Assembly: GCF_003399445.1 (NCBI RefSeq)
Contig: NZ_QUQO01000002.1
Coordinates: 186,001-250,000, forward strand
DNA length: 64,000 nt
DNA from: Parvularcula marina
GTDB taxonomy: Bacteria > Pseudomonadota > Alphaproteobacteria > Caulobacterales > Parvularculaceae
Direction of reading: 5' to 3'
Below the pieces are notes generated by a model. That model did no database searches, was not told the origin of the DNA, and worked only from the letters and a program-made list of their open reading frames with translations. The position numbers and the translations under genes are program-made. Positions 1 through 7,773 of this stretch are shown here, piece after piece (the first letter of the stretch is position 1; each line of letters starts with the position of its first letter).

Positions 1-2
1 GC

Positions 3-746
3 CTAGCCTTTTCCGTGAAGACCACATTCGGACTTGTCGAGACCGCGCCAGCGGCCCGCACGGGCGTCTTCTCCGGCTTTCACCTTGGAGGTGCAGGGAT
101 AGCAGCCAATGGAGCCATAGCCCTTGGAGAGAAGCGGATGGACAGGGAGTTCGTGTTCGATCTGATAGGCGCGGATCGTGCCGGCGTCCCAATTGGCGAG
201 CGGATTGATTTTGAGCCGGCCATCGTCTCGCTCAACGATCGACATCACGGAGCGGATGTCAGACTGATAACGCTTACGGCCATTAAACCAACTGTCGAAC
301 GGCGACAGGGCGCGTTTGAGGACGTCCGTCTTGCGAATGCGGCAGCATTGGTCGGGGTTCGTTGCACTGAGGGTGCCCAGCGGGTCGAACTCTGCGAGAT
401 CGGATTTGCGCGGGTAGCTCGAGCGAATGTCCTCGAGACCTAGAACATGCTGGAGCTGATTGCGGTATTGCAGCGTTTCCCCGAACAGCTTGCCGGTATC
501 GAGCATAACGATGGGCAGTGCAGGCTCGACCTGCGCGATCATGTGCAGAAGAACGGCTGACTCAGCGCCAAAGGAAGAAACGGCAGCACAATGGCCAAAC
601 AGGGCCTGACGGCGCGCCAGCGCATCCTCGATGATCTCCTGCGGCGTCAGGGTCTCGTAAAGGTCATTGAGGTCGGAAATCTCGCGCAAAAGGGCGCGTT
701 CAGAGGCGCCGGGGAGAATGCTGTCTCGATTGCGGAGATCTACCAT
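3..746 (-). CDS. cysH: Phosphoadenylyl/adenylyl-sulfate reductase
   Basis: Thioredoxin-dependent reduction of activated sulfate (APS or PAPS) to sulfite in cytoplasmic sulfate assimilation. The 247-residue protein has the PP-loop-like SSFGAESAVLLH near residue 58 and the C-terminal KSECGLHGKG with the catalytic cysteine. A CC pair (DQCCRIRK) and a CxxC pair (GCYPCTSK) are the four ligands of the 4Fe-4S cluster, which points to the APS-preferring bacterial type rather than the cluster-free E. coli PAPS type. The stop codon lies 3 bases from the window edge, so the gene is complete, but its downstream neighbours cannot be seen. Start is the ATG at 744-746. Family assignment is firm; the APS preference is inferred from the cysteine pattern. 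Confidence 0.93.
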   Translation of the reverse strand: MVDLRNRDSILPGASERALLREISDLNDLYETLTPQEIIEDALARRQALFGHCAAVSSFGAESAVLLHMIAQVEPALPIVMLDTGKLFGETLQYRNQLQHVLGLEDIRSSYPRKSDLAEFDPLGTLSATNPDQCCRIRKTDVLKRALSPFDSWFNGRKRYQSDIRSVMSIVERDDGRLKINPLANWDAGTIRAYQIEHELPVHPLLSKGYGSIGCYPCTSKVKAGEDARAGRWRGLDKSECGLHGKG

Positions 747-787
747 AGTCTTTGCGTAAGTCGCCGTCGGGCGTTGGTCAATAATGT

Positions 788-801
788 TGCCATATGTGGC
801 A
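788..801. promoter_or_regulatory. Small palindrome upstream of cysH
   Basis: TGCCATATGTGGCA has perfect 5-bp arms around TATG, 42 bases upstream of the cysH start and between cysH and the preceding ABC gene. It could be an operator for cysH, but no regulator is identified and short palindromes also arise by chance. Confidence 0.25.
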
Positions 802-817
802 GATGCTCATGGCGAAA

Positions 818-1588
818 TCAGGGCGCAGCGGCGGCTGCCGCCTTGTCAGCCACCAGCTTGTCCTGAAACTCAAAGGCTTCTTCCAGTTCTCCACAAAAAA
901 GGATCTGGCCTTTGTCCATGACCGCGCCCTTGTTCGACATCCGCCTATGCAGGTCTCGCGAGTGGGTCGCGAAGACGAAAATCCGGGAATCCTGAATGAT
1001 CTGGCGCAGGCGGCGGGCAGCCTTGTCGCGGAACTCTAGATCGCCTGTGCCAAGCCATTCATCGAGCAGGATGACTTCGGGCTGGAAGGCTGTTGAGACG
1101 GCGAAGCTGAGCCGCATGCGCATACCGCTGGAATAGGTCTTGATCGGCAGGTCGAGATAGTCGCCGAGTTCTGTGAATTCGGCGACGTCAGGCGTGATCT
1201 CGTTGATCGCGTCATCGCGGAAGCCCATCAGCCGCCCCCGGATCCGGATATTCTCCATGCCGGTCGCTTCATTATCGAGGCCAAGCTGGATCGAGGTGAG
1301 AGGAGAGATGCGCCCTTCAACGGTCACACTACCGGCATTGGGCGGCAGGATGCCTGCCATCGTCTTGAGAAGCGTCGTTTTGCCCGCCCCATTATGGCCG
1401 AGCAGGCCCAGACGGTCGCCGTCTTTGAGCTCTAGCGAGATGTGGCGAAGCGCCTGAATGGTGACTTCTTTTTCCGCTGAAATCAGCCCGCCGAGCAGGG
1501 TCGACTTGGTCGTCGCCATCAACCCTTTGCGGTGGAAATGCGGGACCGGATAGCCGACCGAGACATTCTTGAGAGAAACGCGCGCCAT
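818..1588 (-). CDS. Polysaccharide-export ABC transporter ATP-binding protein (Wzt/KpsT type)
   Basis: Nucleotide-binding subunit that powers export of a lipid-linked or capsular polysaccharide across the inner membrane. It shows a Walker A motif GHNGAGKTT (about residue 64), the ABC signature YSSGMRMRL, Walker B VILLDEWLG and the H-loop FATHS, in 256 residues, and it has no C-terminal sugar-binding extension, so it is the KpsT/short Wzt form. It starts 3 bases after the stop of the permease gene and is clearly co-transcribed with it. The C-terminus is an alanine run. The exported polymer cannot be told from sequence, but sugar-modifying genes sit just upstream on the other strand. Confidence 0.9.
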   Translation of the reverse strand: MARVSLKNVSVGYPVPHFHRKGLMATTKSTLLGGLISAEKEVTIQALRHISLELKDGDRLGLLGHNGAGKTTLLKTMAGILPPNAGSVTVEGRISPLTSIQLGLDNEATGMENIRIRGRLMGFRDDAINEITPDVAEFTELGDYLDLPIKTYSSGMRMRLSFAVSTAFQPEVILLDEWLGTGDLEFRDKAARRLRQIIQDSRIFVFATHSRDLHRRMSNKGAVMDKGQILFCGELEEAFEFQDKLVADKAAAAAAP

Positions 1589-1591
1589 TCG

Positions 1592-2416
1592 TCAGCACCA
1601 ATAGGGAAGGCGGTGGGAAAACCGGCCGTAAACGAGCAGTCCAGCGACCATCGACAGAATGGCAATCGCGCCGGTGACGATAAAATGCAGGGCGATATCA
1701 TCGCCGCCTAATAGCGGTCCACGGACAGTCTGGATCATGTGATAGAGCGGATTGAAATCAACGACCCAGCTGTATGGCCCCAGCCGGTCAGCCGTCCAGA
1801 AAATGGGGGTGACGAAGAAGGCAAAGCCGAACATCGCGCCGACCATCTGACCAAAATCACGGAACCGCGCATTGATAACCCCAAGCGCGAGGCTGGACCA
1901 AAAGCCGATCCACGTCAGAAGTGCAAAGCCGATGATCGCCAGGGCCGATAAAGGTGTGAACGGGACGCCAAAGATCATCATTACACCGAAGAGCACAATG
2001 AAGCGGAAGCAGACCTGTAGCAATTGCAGGACGGTCAGACGCATCGGGAACATGCTCAAGGGAAGGGGATATTCCTTGAAGATGTGCGAATTGGAGTTGA
2101 AGACCGCCGTTCCTGACGTCGCGAAGGAACTCATATAGGTCCAGACGACCAGCGCGATGGTCACATAGGGCAGATGGTTTTTGACATCGATGCTGAAGAG
2201 CTGGGAGTAGAGAAGTCCCAGTCCCGTGGCCGTCAAAGCTGTTGTCAGAGAAATCCAGAACGGGCCGATCAATGCGCCGCGATACTGGTTGAGAAAATAG
2301 CGAAAAGCCATGCTCGACCAGAGCCGCCAGCGGCCAAGCCCGGATTTGATATCTGCGACCGTCCGGCCCCAGTTCGAGTTGCCGGCTTCGTAGTGATAAT
2401 AATCTGGGGACGCCAT
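1592..2416 (-). CDS. Polysaccharide-export ABC transporter permease (Wzm/KpsM type)
   Basis: Membrane subunit of an ABC-2 exporter, partner of the ATPase that follows. In 274 residues there is a cytoplasmic N-terminus of about 35 residues, then about six hydrophobic segments, the first around ALIGPFWISLTTALTATGLG, ending with a short tail. The GPFW motif early in the first helix and the overall length match the KpsM/Wzm family. The gene leads a two-gene operon divergent from the FkbM methyltransferase, with about 140 bases of shared promoter space between them. Confidence 0.88.
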   Translation of the reverse strand: MASPDYYHYEAGNSNWGRTVADIKSGLGRWRLWSSMAFRYFLNQYRGALIGPFWISLTTALTATGLGLLYSQLFSIDVKNHLPYVTIALVVWTYMSSFATSGTAVFNSNSHIFKEYPLPLSMFPMRLTVLQLLQVCFRFIVLFGVMMIFGVPFTPLSALAIIGFALLTWIGFWSSLALGVINARFRDFGQMVGAMFGFAFFVTPIFWTADRLGPYSWVVDFNPLYHMIQTVRGPLLGGDDIALHFIVTGAIAILSMVAGLLVYGRFSHRLPYWC

Positions 2417-2557
2417 AAGTCCGGTCGTTCTTTCTCGTCAGTCAGGCACTGACATGCCGTCCTTCCATGAAGCGGCGCGAGCTAGCAAGGCACAACCCCT
2501 TGTGGCAAGGGCGGGTTTTCGTACATGTGCGCATAATATCCTTGTGGGAGAGTGGTT

Positions 2558-3223
2558 TTGACCGAACGGCCGACGCGAGATTTCGACGCGTTTTTTACTC
2601 ATCTGAAGTCACTCGGTTTCGCTCCCAAGACCTGTATCGATGTCGGTGCGGCAAAAGGCACCTTGAGCATTTATCAAGCGTTCCCCGAAGCGCAGCACGT
2701 CGTTTATGAGCCTTTGCCGGATTTCCACGCCGAGCTGGCAAAGACCATGAAGCCGTACCGGCATGTGATTCGGACCTGCGCCTTGATGGAAGAGAAGGCG
2801 ACAAAGACGCTTCTGCGGCATCAGGATCTGTTTGGTTCATCCATGATGCATCGACGGAAAGACGATGATCAGCGGGTCGTCGAGGTTGAGGTGACAACGC
2901 TCGACGATGAAATGGCCGAATTGTCCTGCGAGAAGCCGATCCTTTTGAAAACCGATTGTCAGGGCGCCGACCTGCTGGTGCTCAAAGGGGGCAAGGAGAC
3001 GCTCAAGGATGTCGATGTGGCGATCGTTGAAGCGTCTTTTTTCCCCTTCTGGGGACCGCATCACCCGATTTTCTATGAGATCATCACCTTCATGAAGGAG
3101 GCCGGGTTTGTCGTTTACGACCTTCTCGATGGACTCTACCGGCCGAGCGACAATGCGCTGGGGCAGGTGGATATCGCCTTCGTGAAGGAAAAAGGCGCGC
3201 TGCGCAGGTCGCACGCCTGGTAG
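2558..3223 (+). CDS. FkbM-family SAM-dependent methyltransferase
   Basis: Likely O-methylates a sugar or other small substrate of the surface polysaccharide. The SAM-binding glycine loop is CIDVGAAKGT (residues about 26-35) and the FkbM hallmark KTDCQGADLLVLKGG lies near residue 132. The start is a choice between GTG at 2552 and TTG at 2558: the ribosome-binding site GGGAG ends at 2550, only 1 base before the GTG but 7 bases before the TTG, so TTG is preferred and gives 221 residues. The gene is divergent from the ABC exporter and precedes a glycosyltransferase, which supports a role in polysaccharide decoration. The substrate is unknown. Confidence 0.85.
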   Translation: MTERPTRDFDAFFTHLKSLGFAPKTCIDVGAAKGTLSIYQAFPEAQHVVYEPLPDFHAELAKTMKPYRHVIRTCALMEEKATKTLLRHQDLFGSSMMHRRKDDDQRVVEVEVTTLDDEMAELSCEKPILLKTDCQGADLLVLKGGKETLKDVDVAIVEASFFPFWGPHHPIFYEIITFMKEAGFVVYDLLDGLYRPSDNALGQVDIAFVKEKGALRRSHAW

Positions 3224-3326
3224 GTGATACCTCGCGAGTGAACCGCAAACGGCAATCGCTTTTCCAGATCAATACGCTAACGTGCAACAAGACGCGCGAT
3301 AAGCGTCAGGCTATCCGAGACCTCCT

Positions 3327-4112
3327 ATGATGCCGCCGCTGACATTCTCCATCACGATTCCGGCGGGGCCTGACTTTGACCCTCGGTTGGGGGAGTGCCT
3401 TGCGTCACTTGATGCGCAAGATGAGGCGACCGCTGTGGCGCTCTGTGATTGCAGTGATGCGCAAGAGGTCCATCAGCTCGCAGAGGACTATCAGAATATC
3501 ATCACCTATCGACGGCATGGCCCAGATGACGGGCAGGCTGCCGCGATCAAGGAAGGCTGGGCTGCGGCCCCGGGAGATATCCTTGGCTGGCTCAATGTCG
3601 ATGACCGCCTGACCGATGGCGCGCTTCGCAAAGTAGCTTCGTTTTTCCGCGCTCATCCTGACATCGATGTGGCGTACGGGCAGAGCCTGATCGTCACGGA
3701 TGATGCTGAGCCATTCCTTCATCCGGAAGTCTCGGCGCCGTCTGAAAGTCTCTATTATTCGAACAATATTTCTCAGCCGTCCTGCTTTGTGCGGCGGTCA
3801 GCCATCGAGGCGATCGGCGGGATCGACCCGACACTTCATTTCGTCATGGACTGGGATCTATGGGTTCGGCTGCGGGAGAACGGCGCAAAATTCCACTACA
3901 CCCCGGACGTCCTATCGGAGGTTTATTTTGGGGAGGGGACCAAGACCGGCACGCTGGGCCGGGCGCGCCTGCGCGAAATCTGGCGCGTCCTTCGCAGGAA
4001 TTGCGGACGGGTGAGGTCGCTCAAATCAGTAACCGGCTTTGCGCTCGCGCATCACGGCATTTACCGGCGGGCTGGCGAAACGGCGAATAGCCCCCTATCT
4101 CAAGCATCATGA
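3327..4112 (+). CDS. Family 2 glycosyltransferase
   Basis: GT-A-fold transferase that adds a sugar from a nucleotide donor. It has the family's GPDDGQAAAIKEG segment (residues about 65-77), the metal-binding NVDD at 90-93 in place of the usual xDD/DXD, and the acceptor-side DWDLWVRL motif around residue 175. There is no transmembrane segment in 261 residues, so it is a soluble or peripheral enzyme. It lies 103 bases after the FkbM gene and its stop overlaps the ATG of the next small gene (ATGA). Two consecutive ATG codons at 3327 and 3330 could both start it. Role in the same polysaccharide pathway is inferred from position. Confidence 0.85.
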   Translation: MMPPLTFSITIPAGPDFDPRLGECLASLDAQDEATAVALCDCSDAQEVHQLAEDYQNIITYRRHGPDDGQAAAIKEGWAAAPGDILGWLNVDDRLTDGALRKVASFFRAHPDIDVAYGQSLIVTDDAEPFLHPEVSAPSESLYYSNNISQPSCFVRRSAIEAIGGIDPTLHFVMDWDLWVRLRENGAKFHYTPDVLSEVYFGEGTKTGTLGRARLREIWRVLRRNCGRVRSLKSVTGFALAHHGIYRRAGETANSPLSQAS

Positions 4113-4336
4113 GCAATGATCGTAAAAACCAGCCGGGCTCACCGGACTTCGACACCGATGAGGCCATTCGCCGTCTGATCCGGCAAACCGTCGGCGCGAT
4201 GGGTGAGACGGCCCCCGAAGCCTTGCCGCATCTTGTACGTGAAAGGCTCAAGGGACAGATCGCGGGCAATGCCGATCTCGACAAGCTGCTGCGCGACGTC
4301 CTCAAGGAACGTGGGGAAGGCCCCGGACGAGGTTAA
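4109..4336 (+). CDS. Small hypothetical protein, 75 aa
   Basis: Not recognised. The ATG overlaps the stop of the glycosyltransferase by four bases, an arrangement typical of translational coupling, and this is the main evidence that it is real. The protein is highly charged, has no membrane segment and looks helical (residues about 17-66), with repeated RLIRQ, LVRERLKG and LRDVLKER segments. It ends with a short Gly/Arg tail. It could be a small accessory subunit of the glycosyltransferase, but nothing in the sequence shows this. Confidence 0.55.
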   Translation: MSNDRKNQPGSPDFDTDEAIRRLIRQTVGAMGETAPEALPHLVRERLKGQIAGNADLDKLLRDVLKERGEGPGRG

Positions 4337-4484
4337 CCCGTTCGGTCAATTCACATTTTCCCTGACATTTGAGTCATTTGACGCGCACGCCACAAAAGTG
4401 TTTTCTGCCCGCCTGAGTTGGTCCGCTTATTGCCTGACATCAGGCACGTGATCAGCTGACTTGGTGGGACTGGGCAGGGATAGA

Positions 4485-6098
4485 GTGACTGCAAGGAATA
4501 CGGGACTGCTTCCCGTCGCAATTCTATCATTGATTGTAGGCGCCTTCGCCATTGGGGTCGTGCTGCTCGAATCGGGCCGCCGCGCACCGCAGGCAGAGGC
4601 TGATACGAGCTATGCCGAGCTCCGGTTTCCCGTTTCTGTAAGTACAAGAGCTGACCGGCCTCGTCCGCAAAGTGCACGTATTGTGATCGGCGGATCGGAA
4701 GAGCAGGTCGCTGTCCTCGCGTCCGCGGCTCCTGACCAGATGAAGCTCGTTCCGCGTCTGAAGCCCCGCCGACGCCCTGAAGGCGTGCCGATCGTCAGCA
4801 CCATCGATCCTGCCGCCGTTTATCTCGCCGATGCAGCCCCGGTCGCCATTGCGCCTGCCGATGATTTTACCGGCGGCCGTGAGAGCCTCTTTGCTGCCTA
4901 TGCCCAGGCGCAGGCCGAGAGCCGGGCCGAGCGCGCCTATATGACGGTCGTCCTCAATCGCGGTGAAAATCTCAGCCAGACCCTGCTGGCCCTTGGCGCA
5001 GGCGAGATCGAAACCGAAGCCATGCTCACGGCGGCCGGTGCGGTGACGGACGTCAAGAAAATCGAATCCGGGACTGCCATCGACTATGCCTTCGAGCCAG
5101 TCCGCCGCGACAATGATGGCGGCGACATGACGGCAGAAGGACTTCAGTCCTACGACCTTGCCCTGATGCGTCTGCGCTTCCGGCCCGATGACCGCCATAT
5201 CGTCACTGCTTGGCGCAATCGTGACGGTCAGTATACGGCCCGCATTGAAGAGCTGCAGATCCAGAAGCGCTATGCCGCTGTTGCGGGCGTGATCAATCAC
5301 TCACTCTTTATGGCGGGCAGCCGATCCGAAGTGCCCCCCGAAATCATGCAGCGCTTTGCGAACCTCTTCCTCTATGACATCGACTTTGCGCGTGACATCT
5401 TTGCCGGTGACCGTTTTGAGGCTGTCTACGAAGTCCTCTACGACGAAGAAGGCGAGTATGTCGGCTCAGGCGATATCGTCTTTGCGGCGATGACCTGGCG
5501 CGGGAAGACGCGGGCACGGAATTACTACCGCTTTGACGAGGCCGAAGGGATGGAAATCCCGTTCTTTGATGCTTCCGGTGAAAGCGCGACCCGTATGCTG
5601 ATGAAAACGCCGATTGAAGGCGCGCGGGTGACCTCGGGCTTTGGTCGTCGCAAGCATCCGATCCTTGGCTATACCAAGGCGCATAAAGGCGTTGATTTCG
5701 GCGCGCCGCGCGGCACACCGATCATGGCTGCAGGGGACGGCAAGATCGTCCGGGCTGCTCCGACCGGCACCTTTGGTAATTATATCAAGATCGAGCATGC
5801 CAGCGGCTTTGAGACGGCCTATGCCCACCTCAATGGCTTCGCCAAGGGCATCAAGGCCGGCACGCGCGTCCGTCAGGGCGACATCATCGGCTATGTCGGC
5901 ACGACAGGCCGGTCGACCGGTCCGCACCTTCATTATGAAGTGCTCAAATCAGGTGTAGTGCAGAACCCGATGACCCTCGATGTCGCCAATGGTCGTGTCC
6001 TTGATGGCGATCTGCTTGCGAGTTTCGAGGATCGGCGCCTCTTCGTCGATACGCTTCGGGTGCATCCCTACACGATTGCCTCGGCAACCAATCAGTAA
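4485..6098 (+). CDS. M23 (LytM) peptidoglycan endopeptidase
   Basis: Envelope metallopeptidase that cleaves peptidoglycan cross-links, of the MepM/ShyA type. An N-terminal anchor (GLLPVAILSLIVGAFAIGVV) is followed by a proline/arginine-rich linker, an OapA/LysM-like region beginning MTVVLNRGENLSQTLLALGA, and a C-terminal M23 domain. The zinc ligands are visible as HKGVDFGAP (H and D) and the HLH of GPHLHYEV. The open frame could begin at TTG 4461, but GTG 4485 is preceded by AGGGA four bases away and puts the charged TARN directly before the hydrophobic anchor, so it is taken as the start (537 residues). Nothing suggests a degenerate LytM domain, so it is probably catalytic. Confidence 0.87.
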   Translation: MTARNTGLLPVAILSLIVGAFAIGVVLLESGRRAPQAEADTSYAELRFPVSVSTRADRPRPQSARIVIGGSEEQVAVLASAAPDQMKLVPRLKPRRRPEGVPIVSTIDPAAVYLADAAPVAIAPADDFTGGRESLFAAYAQAQAESRAERAYMTVVLNRGENLSQTLLALGAGEIETEAMLTAAGAVTDVKKIESGTAIDYAFEPVRRDNDGGDMTAEGLQSYDLALMRLRFRPDDRHIVTAWRNRDGQYTARIEELQIQKRYAAVAGVINHSLFMAGSRSEVPPEIMQRFANLFLYDIDFARDIFAGDRFEAVYEVLYDEEGEYVGSGDIVFAAMTWRGKTRARNYYRFDEAEGMEIPFFDASGESATRMLMKTPIEGARVTSGFGRRKHPILGYTKAHKGVDFGAPRGTPIMAAGDGKIVRAAPTGTFGNYIKIEHASGFETAYAHLNGFAKGIKAGTRVRQGDIIGYVGTTGRSTGPHLHYEVLKSGVVQNPMTLDVANGRVLDGDLLASFEDRRLFVDTLRVHPYTIASATNQ

Positions 6099-6131
6099 GC
6101 ATTTTACCAACAGTTTGGCCTTTTCCCCGAT

Positions 6132-6166
6132 TGCCTGTTCGAGAGAACAGGCAGAAAGAACAGGCA
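6132..6166 (+). promoter_or_regulatory. Hairpin over the chpT translation start
   Basis: A perfect 9-bp stem, TGCCTGTTC (6132-6140) and GAACAGGCA (6145-6153) with a GAGA tetraloop, stands just upstream of chpT. The nonamer GAACAGGCA occurs again at 6158-6166, where its last base is the A of the chpT ATG. The left arm can therefore pair with either copy; the second pairing would bury the AGAAA-rich ribosome-binding region and the start codon. Confidence 0.5.
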
Positions 6167-6792
6167 TGACTGATACGGACAAGATTGTTCAGATTTCCTC
6201 GCTCATGGCGTCACGCCTTTGCCATGACCTTGTGAACCCCGTTGGGGCCCTCAATACGGGCCTCGAAGTCCTCTGCGAGGGCGAAGATCCCGAAATGCAG
6301 GAGCATGCCCTCAACCTGATCAAGGAAAGCACATCGAAGTCGATTGCCGTCCTGACGTTGGCGCGGCTGGCCTACGGCTCATCCGGCGGTTTTTCCGGTG
6401 ACCTCGATATGCGGGAAGCGGAAACGGCGGCGCAAGCATTCTATGCCCATTCCAAGGCGGAGCTTGACTGGCGCTTGGGTGAAGCGAGCCTGCCGAAATG
6501 GCAGGGTCGGGTGCTCCTCAACATGCTGATTGCCATTGAGCGCTGCGTGCCGCGCCCCGGCAGTATCGTACAGGTTGAGAAGGCGGGCGGGCTGATCGTC
6601 ACCGCGACGGGCCCCAAGGTGAAGTTTAGCGACGAGATGGCACGCGCCTTTGACGGCGATGATGCGGACATCCAGCCCAAGGATATGCCGGCTTGCCTTG
6701 CGGCGCTTATTGCCCGGACAGGTGGGGCGCATATCACGACGGATTTCGCGCTCGATGAGCGCCTGGTCCTGCGGCTCGATCTGGCTTGCTAA
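6166..6792 (+). CDS. chpT: Histidine phosphotransferase ChpT
   Basis: Cytoplasmic phosphotransfer protein of the alphaproteobacterial cell-cycle relay, passing phosphate from the hybrid kinase CckA to CtrA and CpdR. The N-terminal helix carries SRLCHDLVNPVGALNTGLEV with the phosphorylatable His at residue 20, and the remainder is the pseudo-histidine-kinase fold that lacks the ATP-binding N and G boxes. The length is 208 residues from the ATG at 6166; the frame is open for 186 bases further upstream, but that part overlaps the end of the M23 gene and adds nothing family-like. A hairpin covers the start codon. A single-domain receiver gene follows 79 bases downstream. Confidence 0.88.
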   Translation: MTDTDKIVQISSLMASRLCHDLVNPVGALNTGLEVLCEGEDPEMQEHALNLIKESTSKSIAVLTLARLAYGSSGGFSGDLDMREAETAAQAFYAHSKAELDWRLGEASLPKWQGRVLLNMLIAIERCVPRPGSIVQVEKAGGLIVTATGPKVKFSDEMARAFDGDDADIQPKDMPACLAALIARTGGAHITTDFALDERLVLRLDLAC

Positions 6793-6871
6793 GAAACGCA
6801 GAATTTTAACTAAGCTGCGCTAACTCTTTGGTCGTTTCTGTCCGGGATATCATTCCGGCCGCAACACAAGC

Positions 6872-7279
6872 GTGGAGTCTGCGTCGAAAATGGGATGTCT
6901 CGTCATTGAGGATTCGAGCAATGTCAGGGCGGTCATGTGCCGCCTACTGGCATCGTGCGGATGCGAGACGGAGGAGGCGGATGGCCCGGCGGGGGCGATC
7001 GGGCTCCTTAAAGACCATCCTTACGACGCGTTGTTCCTCGATTGGGACCTGCCGGATTTCGGCGCACTCGATATCTTGCGTGAGGTGAACAGGCTTGATG
7101 CGCGTCCGCATGTCATTCTGTGTGTCACGCATAATGATCCGCGTGAATTGGCGCTGGCCAATGCGGCAGGTGCCAAGCACATCCTCATGAAGCCGTATGA
7201 TGAGGACATGGTCGCAGAAGTGCTGGCATCAATTGGTGAGGAAACTCACATCGAGCAGCAGCAGCCGAAAACGGCTTGA
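6872..7279 (+). CDS. Single-domain response regulator
   Basis: Receiver-only protein of 135 residues. It has the acidic pair ED at 13-14, phospho-acceptor Asp57 in LFLDWDLP, and the lysine of LMKPYD; there is no output domain. A position directly after chpT makes it a natural candidate target or competitor for phosphate in the ChpT relay, in the manner of CpdR or DivK, but this is inference. Start is GTG 6872; an in-frame ATG at 6890 would remove six residues and still leave the complete receiver. The C-terminus is a short Gln-rich tail. Its stop is 2 bases from that of the convergent pncC. Confidence 0.85.
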   Translation: MESASKMGCLVIEDSSNVRAVMCRLLASCGCETEEADGPAGAIGLLKDHPYDALFLDWDLPDFGALDILREVNRLDARPHVILCVTHNDPRELALANAAGAKHILMKPYDEDMVAEVLASIGEETHIEQQQPKTA

Positions 7280-7281
7280 AG

Positions 7282-7773
7282 TCAGGCGCTCAAGCCAGCA
7301 GCAAGATAACGAAGCGCGGCCTTGACCGTCTGTGAGCGGATATATTCCCTAGAGCCTGCCGCGAATAGATGCCGGTGAAAACTGGTTCGATCCCCGTTCG
7401 CAATCCCGATGTAAACGAGCCCCACAGGTTTCTCCGGGGTACCGCCGCCGGGACCGGCAATGCCCGTGACAGAGATCGCGATATCCGCGTTTGCGGCGGC
7501 TCTTGCGCCTTTCACCATGGCAAGCGCGACAGGGGCGCTGACGGCGCCATGTGCCAGCAACGCGGTATGGGGAACGCCCAGCATCGTCTCCTTGGCTTCA
7601 TTGGCGTAGGTGACAAAGCCGTGGGTGAAGACATCTGACGCCCCCGGAATATCGGTGAGCGCAGCAGCGATCAGCCCGCCGGTGCAGGATTCGGCTGTCG
7701 CGATGCGTTTCCCGGCTGTCGCAGCGCGGGTAATGACCTTTTCGGCGAGTTGATAGGTCTGATGATCCGTCAC
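7282..7773 (-). CDS. pncC: Nicotinamide-nucleotide amidohydrolase (CinA C-terminal family)
   Basis: Deamidates nicotinamide mononucleotide to nicotinate mononucleotide for NAD recycling, in the cytoplasm. The stand-alone 163-residue form shows the family's ATAESCTGGLIAAALTDIPG near residue 25 and the SVTGIAGPGGGTPEKPVG loop near residue 100. No N-terminal CinA molybdopterin-like domain is fused. Its start codon overlaps the ispDF stop by four bases, so the two are translationally coupled, an arrangement often seen in alphaproteobacteria. Confidence 0.9.
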   Translation of the reverse strand: MTDHQTYQLAEKVITRAATAGKRIATAESCTGGLIAAALTDIPGASDVFTHGFVTYANEAKETMLGVPHTALLAHGAVSAPVALAMVKGARAAANADIAISVTGIAGPGGGTPEKPVGLVYIGIANGDRTSFHRHLFAAGSREYIRSQTVKAALRYLAAGLSA

